Positions 9,538-19,003 of a DNA stretch of 64,000 nt are shown in pieces. The DNA comes from Lactobacillus sp. ESL0679 (lineage in GTDB: Bacteria; Bacillota; Bacilli; Lactobacillales; Lactobacillaceae). The notes under the pieces were generated by a model, which did not search any database, was not told the origin of the DNA, and was given only the letters and a program-made list of their open reading frames with translations. Position 1 is the stretch's first letter. Each line of letters begins with the position of its first letter. The stretch spans positions 124,001 through 188,000 of the forward strand of contig NZ_JAQTIG010000002.1 in assembly GCF_029433515.1 (NCBI RefSeq), written 5' to 3'. A program made the position numbers and the translations under genes.

Positions 9538-11457
9538 ATGACAAAAAATCGGTTTATTACAGGATACTCTGGACTTAGAGCATTGGCAGTTATTGGTGTG
9601 ATTTTATATCACCTAAATCCTAATACTTTCGTCGGTGGTTATCTTGGAGTGCCGATCTTTTTTGTGTTATCGGGATATTTGGTTACAGACCATATGCTTA
9701 AGGCATATCGCGAGCAAGGTTATTATGATCAACACAAATTTTATTTTGGCCGCATAAAAAAATTGTACCCGCCGTTAATTGCTGTTTTGTGGCTGTCGGC
9801 GGCATATATCTTTTTGTTTCAACGCAATCTACTGGTTAAGTTAGCGCAAATCGTAGTCGCCAACTTGCTGAATGTTTATAATTTTTGGCAAATTATAAAT
9901 GGTCAGAGTTATTTTGAGCGGTTTGCTACCAATGAATCACCGTTCACGCATTTATGGACAATGTCCATTAACGGTCAATTTTATCTTTTATGGCCAATCG
10001 TGATTTATTTACTAGTTAAATTCTCTAAGAAGCGTAAAACAACCTTTTGGATTTTGTTTGGAGCTTCTCTTGCATCAGCATTAGAAATGGCGCTTTTATA
10101 TCATAGCGGGGTTGACATTAACCGAATTTATTACGGTACAGATACGCGTTTCTTTTCTTTAGGATTGGGTGCGACATTAGCTGTAATTTGGCCAATGGAA
10201 AAGTTACGGACTGATGTTACCATTACTGACACTTGTATTCTTGATGGTGTCGGGCTAGTGGCATTAGTCGGCTTGATTTGGCTATTCTTTAGCCCGCAAA
10301 TGGATCCAGAACATAGTTTTACTTATAATGGTGGGATGTTATTGTTTACGGTGCTAACGGTTATCTTAGTTGGTATTATTGCTCATCCTGGTAGTCATTG
10401 GAATAAATGGCTGACCAATCCAGTTTTTAATTGGATTGGCTCGCGGAGCTATGGGATTTATCTTTATCAGTTTCCCGTAATGATTTTCTTTGAAGACAAG
10501 GTAACGAATGTAGCTGATCATGTTTTCTTGTATCCACTAATTGAAATTGCATTGATTTTGATCTTAAGCGAGATTTCTTACCGGTTAATTGAACGACCCC
10601 TGGGTAAAATCACGTGGGTCAAACTCAAGAACTATTGCAGTCAGCTGTTTAAGAAGTCAACGACCAATTATTTTGCTAAGTTACAGGCAATTATTAGTTG
10701 TCTAGTATTTTTAATTGGTACTACAGCCATCTTAATTTCGCCTACAGTTAAAGCCCGCGATTTTAACAGGTCGCAATTAGCTACAAGAATTAGGGTCAAC
10801 CAAGTGCAACAGAAAAAAGATAATCAAGTTTTAATTACTAAATTGCAAAAAGCCAAGAAAAAAACGCGGCAAAGGACTAAACTAGTTAATGAGGCACGAC
10901 GTGCAGCTAAAAGTCGTCCAGTTAACCAGTCTTTCGAAAAATATGGTATTTCGCAATTAGATTTACAATTAGCGCGAAAAGTGCAACTAACGGCGGTTGG
11001 AGATTCTGTAATGGCCGGCTCAAGCGACACTCTTAGGCAGCTGATGCCTAAGGCAGTTATTGATGCCGCAGTTTCACGGCAGTTAAATGCAGCTTTTGGC
11101 CTGATTAGTCAATATCAGGCGCAAAAGGCGTTAGATAACAATGTCTTAATTGGCTTAGGAACTAACGGGCCATTTCCAATGAGTGATTTGGATCAGTTAA
11201 TGAAGCAAGTGGGTCCAAAGACGCAAGTCTTTTGGATTAATACGCACGTGCCAAGTAAGCCGTGGCAAAATCAGGTTAATAATTTGCTAGAAACGGCAGC
11301 TAAAAAATATCGCAATTTAATTATCATTGATTGGTATAATTATTCAAAGAAGCATCCTAGCTGGTTTTATCAGGACAACACACACCCGACTCCAGTAGGA
11401 TCAAAGTATTATAGTGCTTTGATTGCCAAAACAATTGCTAAGCACGCAAGATTTTAG
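9538..11457 (+). CDS. OatA-like membrane O-acyltransferase with C-terminal SGNH domain
   Basis: 639 residues in two parts. Residues 1 to about 380 form an acyltransferase-3 membrane domain of roughly ten segments (start GYSGLRALAVIGVILYHLNP, then IFFVLSGYL). Another membrane segment lies near 385-405, then a lysine/arginine-rich linker, then an extracytoplasmic SGNH esterase-like domain. The SGNH motifs GDSVMAG (about 487), GLGTNGP and DNTHP (about 612) supply Ser, Asn and Asp/His. This is the architecture of peptidoglycan O-acetyltransferase OatA, which protects muramic acid against lysozyme. A different cell-wall acceptor is possible. It follows obgE by 28 bases and precedes rnz by 12. Confidence 0.88.
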   Translation: MTKNRFITGYSGLRALAVIGVILYHLNPNTFVGGYLGVPIFFVLSGYLVTDHMLKAYREQGYYDQHKFYFGRIKKLYPPLIAVLWLSAAYIFLFQRNLLVKLAQIVVANLLNVYNFWQIINGQSYFERFATNESPFTHLWTMSINGQFYLLWPIVIYLLVKFSKKRKTTFWILFGASLASALEMALLYHSGVDINRIYYGTDTRFFSLGLGATLAVIWPMEKLRTDVTITDTCILDGVGLVALVGLIWLFFSPQMDPEHSFTYNGGMLLFTVLTVILVGIIAHPGSHWNKWLTNPVFNWIGSRSYGIYLYQFPVMIFFEDKVTNVADHVFLYPLIEIALILILSEISYRLIERPLGKITWVKLKNYCSQLFKKSTTNYFAKLQAIISCLVFLIGTTAILISPTVKARDFNRSQLATRIRVNQVQQKKDNQVLITKLQKAKKKTRQRTKLVNEARRAAKSRPVNQSFEKYGISQLDLQLARKVQLTAVGDSVMAGSSDTLRQLMPKAVIDAAVSRQLNAAFGLISQYQAQKALDNNVLIGLGTNGPFPMSDLDQLMKQVGPKTQVFWINTHVPSKPWQNQVNNLLETAAKKYRNLIIIDWYNYSKKHPSWFYQDNTHPTPVGSKYYSALIAKTIAKHARF

Positions 11458-11469
11458 AACAGGAAATAT

Positions 11470-12411
11470 ATGGAACTACAATTTCTAGGTACAGGGGCAG
11501 GGCAGCCATCCAAAAAACGTAATGTGTCAAGTATTGCATTGAAGATGCTTGATGAAATAAATGAAATATGGTTATTTGATGTTGGGGAAGCTACGCAGCA
11601 CCAGATATTGCGGACAAACATTCGTTTGCGTAAGGTAACCAAGATTTTTATTTCGCATAATCATGGCGACCATATTTTTGGCTTACCAGGGTTGCTTGCC
11701 ACGAGATCATTCCAAGGCGATGTTGGTCCCTTAACAATTTATGGTCCAAGTGGCCTGGAGCAATTTGTCCGAACAGCACTGCGGGTTTCACGAACTAAGG
11801 TTACTTATCCGATTAAGTTTGTCGTTTTAGACCAAGGTGGCTTAATTTATCAAGGACAAGGATTTAAGGTCTATGCTGAAAAATTGGTTCACCGTGTACC
11901 TAGTTTTGGTTATCGGGTAGTTGAGGATTCTCATCAAGGTGAACTCTTGATGGATAAATTAGCGCAATATAATGTACCTAATGGACCATTACTTGGTAAA
12001 CTAAAAAATGGTGAACAAATTTCACTGGCCGATGGTACTGTGTTAGATGGTCATGACTTTTTAGGTCCCGATAAACTTGGTAGGATAGTAACAATTATTT
12101 ATGATACTCGTTCGACACCAACAATCGCCAAATTAGCCAAGAATGCGGATGTTCTAGTTCATGAATCAACGTTTGCTGGCAATGAAGCTGACTTAGCGCA
12201 TTCATATTATCATTCGACTGCGGTTGAAGCGGCTAAGATTGCGCGCGATAATGGGGTTAAAAGTTTATACTTAAATCACATTTCGGCTAGATATTTGGGT
12301 GCTAAAGCTAAAAATTTAGAAAAACAGGCTCGGAAAGTATTTCCAAATACCAATTTAGCTAATGATTTTGATCGAGTAGAGGTTCCAATGAAAGGTGAAA
12401 ACAATGAGTGA
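11470..12411 (+). CDS. rnz: Ribonuclease Z
   Basis: tRNA 3'-processing endonuclease of the metallo-beta-lactamase fold, 313 residues. The metal motif HNHGDHIFGLPG is near residues 61-72, with a further histidine in KLVHRVPSFGYR, aspartate in YDTRST and the late motif LNHISARY. The fold begins MELQFLGTGAGQPSKKRN as in other RNase Z. It is 12 bases after the acyltransferase stop, and its last 8 bases overlap the next gene. Confidence 0.97.
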   Translation: MELQFLGTGAGQPSKKRNVSSIALKMLDEINEIWLFDVGEATQHQILRTNIRLRKVTKIFISHNHGDHIFGLPGLLATRSFQGDVGPLTIYGPSGLEQFVRTALRVSRTKVTYPIKFVVLDQGGLIYQGQGFKVYAEKLVHRVPSFGYRVVEDSHQGELLMDKLAQYNVPNGPLLGKLKNGEQISLADGTVLDGHDFLGPDKLGRIVTIIYDTRSTPTIAKLAKNADVLVHESTFAGNEADLAHSYYHSTAVEAAKIARDNGVKSLYLNHISARYLGAKAKNLEKQARKVFPNTNLANDFDRVEVPMKGENNE

Positions 12412-13198
12412 TTCGTTAAGAAATAAAGTAGTAGTTGTAACTGGTGCTTCCAGCGGCATTGGACGTTCAATTGCGTTAGAAAGTGCCGGACGTGGGGCAA
12501 CAGTGATTTTGATTGCTCGCAGTAAGGACAAACTTGAGCGGATTGCGGCTGAGGCACGTGAATTATCTGGTGCGGCATCTTATACTTTTCCAACTGACAT
12601 GGGCGAAAGTGAAGAAATTGATGCTACTTTTAAGGAAATTATTAAGGTCACTAAGCACATTGATTATTTGGTTAACTGCGCTGGTTTTGGTAAATTTGAG
12701 CAGTTTGTTGAAATGAACCGCCGAGAAGTAACCGCGATGTTCCAAGTTAATGTCTTAGGCTTAATGTATTTCACTCGTTTAATTGGCCGGGTGATGATGG
12801 ACCAAAAGAACGGTCAAATTATCAACTTCGGTTCAATTGCCGGCAAGATACCAACAGTTAAGTCTGCCGCATACAGTGCATCAAAGGCTGCTGTTATCCA
12901 GTTTTCTAATGTTTTACGGTTGGAATTAAAGTCATTTGGCGTCAAGGTCATGACGGTTAATCCGGGACCGGTTTACACTAATTTCTTTAATATTGCCGAT
13001 AAAAGCGGTAATTACGCCCAAAATGTTGAAAGATTTATGCTTGATCCTGATGATGTTGCTTGGCAGGTTGTTCATTACTTTGGCAGCAATAAACGCGAGC
13101 TTAATTTACCACTTAGCTTAGCTGTCTTAGCTAAGTTATATGATTTGTTCCCAACTATTGGCGACAAGCTATCATTGAAGTACGCTTCAAGAAAGTAG
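12404..13198 (+). CDS. Short-chain dehydrogenase/reductase
   Basis: NAD(P)-dependent oxidoreductase, 264 residues, classical SDR. The cofactor motif TGASSGIG is near residue 14, followed by NCAGFG, catalytic Ser in NFGSIAG, and YSASK with the Tyr-Lys pair. The sequence is nearest the YbbO/DltE-like group of uncertain substrate. ATG 12404 overlaps the rnz stop by 8 bases and sits seven bases after AAAGGTG, so it is preferred to GTG 12395. The pairing with rnz is common in lactobacilli and says nothing about substrate. Confidence 0.9.
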   Translation: MSDSLRNKVVVVTGASSGIGRSIALESAGRGATVILIARSKDKLERIAAEARELSGAASYTFPTDMGESEEIDATFKEIIKVTKHIDYLVNCAGFGKFEQFVEMNRREVTAMFQVNVLGLMYFTRLIGRVMMDQKNGQIINFGSIAGKIPTVKSAAYSASKAAVIQFSNVLRLELKSFGVKVMTVNPGPVYTNFFNIADKSGNYAQNVERFMLDPDDVAWQVVHYFGSNKRELNLPLSLAVLAKLYDLFPTIGDKLSLKYASRK

Positions 13199-13206
13199 AG
13201 CTTAAT

Positions 13207-13428
13207 ATGAAAGATAAAATGCAACAGGTTAAATTAATTTTCAGTTTAGTTTTAATTTTATTAGCTGTAATTTTTGTTGTTCTTAATACTAACCAAGTAG
13301 CAATTAGTTTTGGCTTCTTTGACGTCAAATTGCCGCTAATTATTGTGCTGGTCGTTATGATCATTATTGGGGTTCTAATTGGTTGGTTTTGGGGTTCCAA
13401 CAAGGGCAAACATGATAAGAAAAGCTAA
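13207..13428 (+). CDS. LapA-domain small membrane protein
   Basis: 73 residues with two hydrophobic segments (about 8-30 and 38-62) separated by a short loop NTNQVAISFGFFDVK, then a basic tail. This is the lipopolysaccharide-assembly-A (DUF1049) layout found also in Gram-positive bacteria, where its role is unknown. It starts 8 bases after the dehydrogenase and closes the obgE-to-lapA run. Confidence 0.8.
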   Translation: MKDKMQQVKLIFSLVLILLAVIFVVLNTNQVAISFGFFDVKLPLIIVLVVMIIIGVLIGWFWGSNKGKHDKKS

Positions 13429-13539
13429 TAAATCTTGATTTATTTATCATTCAATAGTATCATTAACACACGTGAGGTAATTTAGGCACTTTTATTAGCG
13501 TTCTAAAACTTAAATCTACAATAAAGGAGATCAATTTAA

Positions 13540-13731
13540 ATGGCAGTTCCTAAGAGACATACTTCTAAGCAAAAGAAACGTTCACGTCGTGGCCATATCA
13601 AGTTAGCTGTTCCAGCAATGCATTACGATGCAACTACTGGTGAATACCGTTTGAGTCACCGTGTTTCACCTAAAGGTTATTACAAGGGTCGTCAAGTGGT
13701 TAACGAAACTAGCGCTAGCGACAACAACTAA
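13540..13731 (+). CDS. rpmF: Ribosomal protein L32, cysteine-free form
   Basis: 63-residue large-subunit protein beginning [20 protein letters not shown]. Zinc-type L32 proteins have two CxxC pairs; here the equivalent positions are AVPAM and SPKG, so all four cysteines are absent. ATG 13540 follows AAAGGAGAT. The gene stands alone, with a terminator immediately after it. Confidence 0.97.
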   Translation: MAVPKRHTSKQKKRSRRGHIKLAVPAMHYDATTGEYRLSHRVSPKGYYKGRQVVNETSASDNN

Positions 13732-13737
13732 TTAAAG

Positions 13738-13765
13738 GACACCAAAATTTTGGTGTCTTTTTTTT
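13738..13765 (+). terminator. Terminator of rpmF
   Basis: Perfect 10-bp stem GACACCAAAA / TTTTGGTGTC followed by eight T. Confidence 0.9.
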
Positions 13766-13796
13766 GCCCCAAATTTTTATAGAAAGAAAAAAGATT

Positions 13797-15344
13797 ATGA
13801 AATTAGTATTTTTACATTCTAGTGATATTCACGGTTATTTGCTAGCGACGGATTATCAGACAAATACGGATTATGATGCTCCTTTTGGGTTAAGTCGAGT
13901 TGCTAGTGCTATTAAAGCAGAACAAGCAAAATATGGCGCTGAAAACGTTATTGTTACTGATGCGGGTGATTGCCTTCAAGGCGCGCCTTTAGCTTCCTAC
14001 GTCCATAATGCGGACACAAAAGAGGCGCTTAAGCAGTATACAGATGTTTATAATGCTATTGGCTATGACGCACGAGTCTTAGGCAATCATGATTTTAATT
14101 ATGGCTTAGATTACCTGAAGTATTATATTGCGCAAAATACGGCGCCAATGTTGAATGCTAATATTTTAAATCAAAAAACTGATAAGACAGCGTTTGGTCA
14201 GGCTTATCGCATCATTGAAAAGCATGGCATTAAGGTGGGCCTAATTGGAATTACCACCCAGTACATTCCACATTGGGAACCGGCAGACCATGTTGCTGGG
14301 CTAAAATTTACCTCTGCTTTTGTCGAGGTTAAGCATTATGCGCAAATTTTACGTCCCCAGGTTGACGTTTTAGCGGTTATTTATCATGGCGGGTTTGAAG
14401 ATGATCCGCAAACAGGTAGTGAAATTATGCCGCATAATGGTGAAAATGAGGGCGCCAAAATTTTAGCGCAAATCCCTGAAGTTGATGTTTTTCTAACGGG
14501 CCACCAGCACCAAAAAATGCAGATGGTGGTTAATCAGACCGCGATTGTTCAACCGGGCTATCGCGGCGAGGCCGTTGGCAAGGTAGTGCTTGATATTGAC
14601 GATACAACTAAAAAAATCACGTCAATGTCAACTGAGTTGATTACGACTAAGGACTTTGCTGCAGATCAGACAGTTGATGAGTTAACCGAAGCGCTGGATC
14701 AAAAAACACAAAGTTGGTTAGATCAACCGATTGCGACATTAAGTGAGCCAGCACCGATTGGCAACGCCACTAAGGCAAGGCTAGAGGGAGCGCCGTTTAT
14801 TAACTTACTGCAGGCGATGCAGCTGCATTTTACCGGTGCTGATATTTCTGCAACTGCGGTAATGAGCGAAACAGCTAAGGGCTTTGGCAAACAGGTGACC
14901 ATGCGGGATATTTTGCTTAATTATCCGTATTCTAACCAGCTATGCAAAGTGAAACTAACTGGCCGCGCATTACGCCATGTGATCGAGCATAGTTTGTCAT
15001 TTTTGACTAAAGATGCTGCGGGCAAAGTAACATTTTTGCCAGAAAAACGTGCTTTTCTCTTTAACTTTGATGTTTTTTACCCTGTAAATTATGAAGCAGA
15101 TATTACGCGTCCAGTTGGCCAGCGCCTAACTAAATTGGAATTAAACGGCCATCCAATTGAAGACAAACGTAACTATTACTTGGCCGTTAACAATTATCGT
15201 GTAATGGGCGGGGGCTTTTATCCTGAATACAGCCCAGATAAAATTGAAGAAATTTCTGATAAAGATTACGTGCAAATGTTTCAGGAATTTTTAACAAGCG
15301 GGCAAGTTAAAGTTGACTCGCAAGCTAATTATCATTTCTTTTAG
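13797..15344 (+). CDS. Bifunctional metallophosphatase/5'-nucleotidase (UshA family)
   Basis: 515 residues. The N-terminal calcineurin-like phosphoesterase domain shows HSSDIHG, GDCLQG, GNHDFNYG, YHGG and GHQHQ, the five metal-ligand blocks. The C-terminal 5'-nucleotidase domain (about 330-515) has RDILLNYPYSN and the substrate-stacking segment VNNYRVMGGG. There is no signal peptide or anchor, unlike secreted UshA, so it should act in the cytoplasm on nucleotides or related phosphoesters. ATG 13797 has only a weak purine-rich ribosome site; the longer reading from 13764 would lie in the rpmF terminator and is rejected. Confidence 0.9.
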   Translation: MKLVFLHSSDIHGYLLATDYQTNTDYDAPFGLSRVASAIKAEQAKYGAENVIVTDAGDCLQGAPLASYVHNADTKEALKQYTDVYNAIGYDARVLGNHDFNYGLDYLKYYIAQNTAPMLNANILNQKTDKTAFGQAYRIIEKHGIKVGLIGITTQYIPHWEPADHVAGLKFTSAFVEVKHYAQILRPQVDVLAVIYHGGFEDDPQTGSEIMPHNGENEGAKILAQIPEVDVFLTGHQHQKMQMVVNQTAIVQPGYRGEAVGKVVLDIDDTTKKITSMSTELITTKDFAADQTVDELTEALDQKTQSWLDQPIATLSEPAPIGNATKARLEGAPFINLLQAMQLHFTGADISATAVMSETAKGFGKQVTMRDILLNYPYSNQLCKVKLTGRALRHVIEHSLSFLTKDAAGKVTFLPEKRAFLFNFDVFYPVNYEADITRPVGQRLTKLELNGHPIEDKRNYYLAVNNYRVMGGGFYPEYSPDKIEEISDKDYVQMFQEFLTSGQVKVDSQANYHFF

Positions 15345-15349
15345 ACATA

Positions 15350-15380
15350 AAAACCGCTAGCCAAAATGGTTAGCGGTTTT
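15350..15380. terminator. Bidirectional terminator
   Basis: AAAACCGCTAGCC pairs with GGTTAGCGGTTTT around AAAAT, with A-rich and T-rich flanks usable from both sides. It lies between the nucleotidase gene and the convergent small membrane protein gene. Confidence 0.88.
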
Positions 15381-15391
15381 TAAATTCAAAA

Positions 15392-15598
15392 TTATTTAAG
15401 CTTGGTAAAATTACTTTTATCTTTACTTGAATGAGCGGTAATTGTTGGTATGATTGCCGCAAACAAAATACCGAAGATTATACCAACAATCACGGCGTCT
15501 TGTAAGTTAAAGACGTTCTGTGTTAATGGTGCAGCGATAAAGCCCACAATTAACATGTAGACAACGCTCCAACAGATAGTCACTATATAACGACCCAT
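15392..15598 (-). CDS. Small two-helix membrane protein, YjzD/DUF2929-like
   Basis: 68 residues: MGRYIVTICWSVVYMLIVGF opens a first membrane helix, a second spans about 34-52 (AVIVGIIFGILFAAIIP), and the tail is polar (SSKDKSNFTKLK). The start ATG at 15598 is preceded on the minus strand by AGAGGGA; a longer in-frame reading lacks a ribosome site. Size and pattern recall the DUF2929 (YjzD) family often seen beside dnaE in lactobacilli. Function unknown. Confidence 0.75.
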   Translation of the reverse strand: MGRYIVTICWSVVYMLIVGFIAAPLTQNVFNLQDAVIVGIIFGILFAAIIPTITAHSSKDKSNFTKLK

Positions 15599-15709
15599 AG
15601 TAGTTCCCTCTTTCATATATAGTAGAATTTTAGCAAAATTTATGTGCTTTTTCAAACTAAAAAGTTAGTTTTTGGTATACTGATTTTAGAAGAAAGGTGG
15701 AGCTTAAAG

Positions 15710-18700
15710 ATGAAAATCGCCGCATTACAAAATATTAGCTCGTTTACGCTGCTGGCTAGTCCAATTAAAATTAAGGACTTACTGCAAGCAGCAAAAGAGC
15801 AGGGGTATGAGGCTGTTGCGTTAACGGATATTAATTTTACTTACGGATTGGTTAATTTTTATGAATTAGCCCAAAAAGTCGGTATTAAGCCGCTATTAGG
15901 GATGCAGCTGCGACTTAATGGCTTAATTGATAGTGCCCACCAATATGACTTAATTGCTCTGGCTAAGTCAGATGCCGGTTACCGTAATCTTTTGCGACTA
16001 TCTAGTGCGATTAATTTGTTAACTGAGAACGGGACTAATCAAAAGATTTTAACTTTAACTGAATTAACAAAATACTTAGGCGAATTAGTGCTGATTGTCC
16101 CAGCTAATGACCGCAGTGAATTGGTTCACTTGCAAGAGCAGCAGGAACAATTAGGGAATGATTTTGTTCGCCAGCTGCTTAAGTTAGTACCGCAATCCAG
16201 TTCGCTTTATTTAGGGGTGTATGCCTCACGCCACCAGGAAAATTATCTTGCTTATGTCCAAGCACTGGCAAAGCAATTTTCTCTTCCTACGGTCGCGGTG
16301 GAGGATACACGTTATTTGAGACCAAATGAGCAATTTTTGCGGCGGACACTGCAGGCAATTAAAACAGGAACAGTTCTACAAGATACCGAGGAAATAGCCA
16401 AGCAAAAGGGGTCGCACTTTTTAGCATCAGCTCAGGAATTAAGTGTTCGCTATCATGAAATGGATTTAGATGATGCACTAGCGAATACTTGGCAAATTGC
16501 CCAGGATTGCAACGCTAAAGTGATTTTTCGGACGCCAGTTTTGCCCCAATATAAGCAGCAAAAATTCCCAACTTCGAAGGAATATCTGAATTATTTAGCT
16601 CAAAAAGGATTACAGGCAAGGTTTACCAATCGTCCAGTTCCGGCTAACTACCAAAAGCAGCTTGATTACGAGCTAGGTGTTATTGATCAGATGGGCTTTA
16701 ATGATTATTTCTTGATTGTTTGGGATGTAATTAATTATTGCCATCGTGCAGGAATTACCACTGGTCCAGGACGTGGTTCTGCTTGTGGCTCTCTAGTATC
16801 ATATTCCTTAAAAATTACAGAAGTTGATCCAATTCAGTACCATTTGTTATTCGAGCGTTTTTTAAATCCAGCAAGACATGAAATGCCAGATATTGATTTA
16901 GATATTCCGGACAATCGGCGTGATGATGTAATTAAGTATATGTTCCAAAAATACGGCATGGATCATGCGGCGCAGATTTTAACCTTTGGCACGCTAGCAG
17001 CTAAGCAAGTTTTACGTGATACGGGGCGTGTGTTTGGCTTAAGCGAGGTTGAATTAACTAAGTGGTCAAATAGTGTTCCCTTTGCCAAGGGTAAGATTAC
17101 GCTAGAAGAGGCTTATAAGCAGTCGACGAAGATGCGCCTGCTAGTTGGTGCTAGTGTCAAAAATAAATTGTTGTTTCAAACAGCTAGTAGACTAGAGGGC
17201 TTGCCGCGTCATTATTCAATCCATGCGGCCGGACTGGTAATCAGTGATAATTCCATTGCTGGGATTTCTGGGTTACAAACGGGGCAGCTGGGAATTCCAG
17301 TTACTCAGCAAACTAAAAAGTACGTTGAAGCACTTGGCTTATTAAAGATTGACTTTTTAGGTTTGCGTAATTTAACAATTTTGGGCGATACACTGGACTT
17401 AATTGCCCAGCAGGGTAAAAAAATCGACCCTAATCAGATACCACTAGATGATCCCCAGACAATGGTGGCATTCCAGCAAGGAAATACCAACCTAGTTTTC
17501 CAATTTGAATCAGGCGGGATCAGGCAGGTCTTGCGCGAACTACACCCAGATAATTTTGAAGATTTAGTAGCAGTTAACGCTCTTTACCGTCCGGGTCCAA
17601 TGCAAAATATTCAGACTTTTATTGCTCGGAAAAAAGGTAAGCAGAAAGTTACCTATCCTGACCCAAGTTTGAAGACAATTTTAGCACCGACATACGGCAT
17701 CTTAGTTTATCAAGAGCAGGTAATGCAGACGGCGCAAGTGCTAGCCGGTTTTTCATTAGGTGAAGCCGATATTTTGCGGCGAGCAATGTCTAAGAAAAAG
17801 CAGGATGTCATTGAACAAGAACGGGCAAAGTTTATTGTGGGTGCGGTCAAAAAAGGTCATGCCAAAGAAGTTGCTAGCCGAGTTTACAATTATATTGAAC
17901 AGTTTGCCAATTATGGTTTTAACCGTTCACACGCGGTAGCCTATACCAAGATTGCCTTTTGGCTGGCATATCTAAAGGTTCATTATCCTGCCGAGTTTTA
18001 TGCGGCAATGCTTAATTCGAACAGTGGCAGCCGCTTGAAGTTAAGTGATTACGTGATGCGCGCTCAGGAAGCTGGTACCAAGATTTTACCGCCCGACATT
18101 AACCACAGTACTTTGGATTATCAGGTCATTAATGGCAGGATTTTGGTCAGCCTGAAGGCAGTCAAGGGTGTGCGATTGGATTTATTAAAAGAAATTATTC
18201 AAGTTAGAAGACAAAAGCCATTTGCTTCACTTGATGACTTCTTGCGGCGAATTGATGTGAAGTTTATTAAGGTAAAAGTCATTCAGGCGTTAATTCAGGC
18301 TGGGTGCTTTGATCACTTGTATCCTAACCGTAAGGAACTACTGGCAAATAGTCAGGAAATCATTGAAAATGTTGAACTGACAGGACAGAATATCGCCCTT
18401 TCTGAAAGTTTAGGTGGAGTGCCGATGAAGGAAGTCCCTGAAGCTACTAACGCGGAAAAAGCAGAAATGGAAAATGAAGTTCTCGGCTTTTCAACCAAAA
18501 CTTCACCACTAGTCGCCGCGCAAAAATACGCAGAACAGTTTAATGCTCGCCCTCTGCGTGATTTTGCAATTAATGAAACGGGGATTGCTGTTGGCAAGCT
18601 GCTGAATTTAAAGTTAATTCGAACCAAAAAAGGCAGCACGATGGCTTTTGCCACTTTTACTGACTCAACTGACAGACAAGAAATTGTTATTTTTCCTAAT

Positions 18701-18838
18701 GTTTATGAAAAAGTGCAGGATAATCTAAAAGTTGGCAATGTTTATCTGCTGGGGATTAGAATTCAAAATGACCGCTATGATTCAAGTAAAAAGCAGTATA
18801 TTTTAACTAATTTAAAGGCGATTAATTTTAAAGGTTAA
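15710..18838 (+). CDS. dnaE: DNA polymerase III alpha subunit DnaE
   Basis: Family C polymerase, 1042 residues, DnaE type without a proofreading domain. In Firmicutes it extends primers before PolC takes over. The polymerase active site PDIDLDIPDNR begins at residue 393, and the fingers/palm motif GPGRGSACGS is near 355. The C-terminal part has the tandem helix-hairpin-helix and OB-fold segments. The N-terminal PHP domain starts ALQNISSF, where DnaE proteins normally have an H-x-H metal motif, so this PHP domain looks inactive. ATG 15710 follows GAAAGGTGGAG; upstream in-frame starts overlap the divergent gene and are rejected. Confidence 0.96.
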   Translation: MKIAALQNISSFTLLASPIKIKDLLQAAKEQGYEAVALTDINFTYGLVNFYELAQKVGIKPLLGMQLRLNGLIDSAHQYDLIALAKSDAGYRNLLRLSSAINLLTENGTNQKILTLTELTKYLGELVLIVPANDRSELVHLQEQQEQLGNDFVRQLLKLVPQSSSLYLGVYASRHQENYLAYVQALAKQFSLPTVAVEDTRYLRPNEQFLRRTLQAIKTGTVLQDTEEIAKQKGSHFLASAQELSVRYHEMDLDDALANTWQIAQDCNAKVIFRTPVLPQYKQQKFPTSKEYLNYLAQKGLQARFTNRPVPANYQKQLDYELGVIDQMGFNDYFLIVWDVINYCHRAGITTGPGRGSACGSLVSYSLKITEVDPIQYHLLFERFLNPARHEMPDIDLDIPDNRRDDVIKYMFQKYGMDHAAQILTFGTLAAKQVLRDTGRVFGLSEVELTKWSNSVPFAKGKITLEEAYKQSTKMRLLVGASVKNKLLFQTASRLEGLPRHYSIHAAGLVISDNSIAGISGLQTGQLGIPVTQQTKKYVEALGLLKIDFLGLRNLTILGDTLDLIAQQGKKIDPNQIPLDDPQTMVAFQQGNTNLVFQFESGGIRQVLRELHPDNFEDLVAVNALYRPGPMQNIQTFIARKKGKQKVTYPDPSLKTILAPTYGILVYQEQVMQTAQVLAGFSLGEADILRRAMSKKKQDVIEQERAKFIVGAVKKGHAKEVASRVYNYIEQFANYGFNRSHAVAYTKIAFWLAYLKVHYPAEFYAAMLNSNSGSRLKLSDYVMRAQEAGTKILPPDINHSTLDYQVINGRILVSLKAVKGVRLDLLKEIIQVRRQKPFASLDDFLRRIDVKFIKVKVIQALIQAGCFDHLYPNRKELLANSQEIIENVELTGQNIALSESLGGVPMKEVPEATNAEKAEMENEVLGFSTKTSPLVAAQKYAEQFNARPLRDFAINETGIAVGKLLNLKLIRTKKGSTMAFATFTDSTDRQEIVIFPNVYEKVQDNLKVGNVYLLGIRIQNDRYDSSKKQYILTNLKAINFKG

Positions 18839-18871
18839 ATATTTTTTGCTTAAGTGTTAACAAGTAAGTGT

Positions 18872-18885
18872 TGTTAACGCTAACA
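18872..18885 (+). promoter_or_regulatory. CcpA operator (cre) upstream of pfkA-pyk
   Basis: The 14-mer TGTTAACGCTAACA fits every fixed position of the cre consensus TGWNANCGNTNWCA. It lies about 70 bases upstream of a TAAAAT -10 candidate at 18951-18956 and 119 bases before the pfkA start. An upstream position is the arrangement expected for CcpA activation of glycolysis rather than repression. A second GTTAAC half lies nearby at 18856. Confidence 0.7.
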
Positions 18886-19003
18886 TTCTGAAAGACCGTT
18901 AAATCAAGAAAAATAATCGTTTTTTGTGAGATTTTTTACTAAAAAAATGTTAAAATCTAAATGATGTGAGAAATTACACAATAAATCTTGATGAGGTGAA
19001 TTC

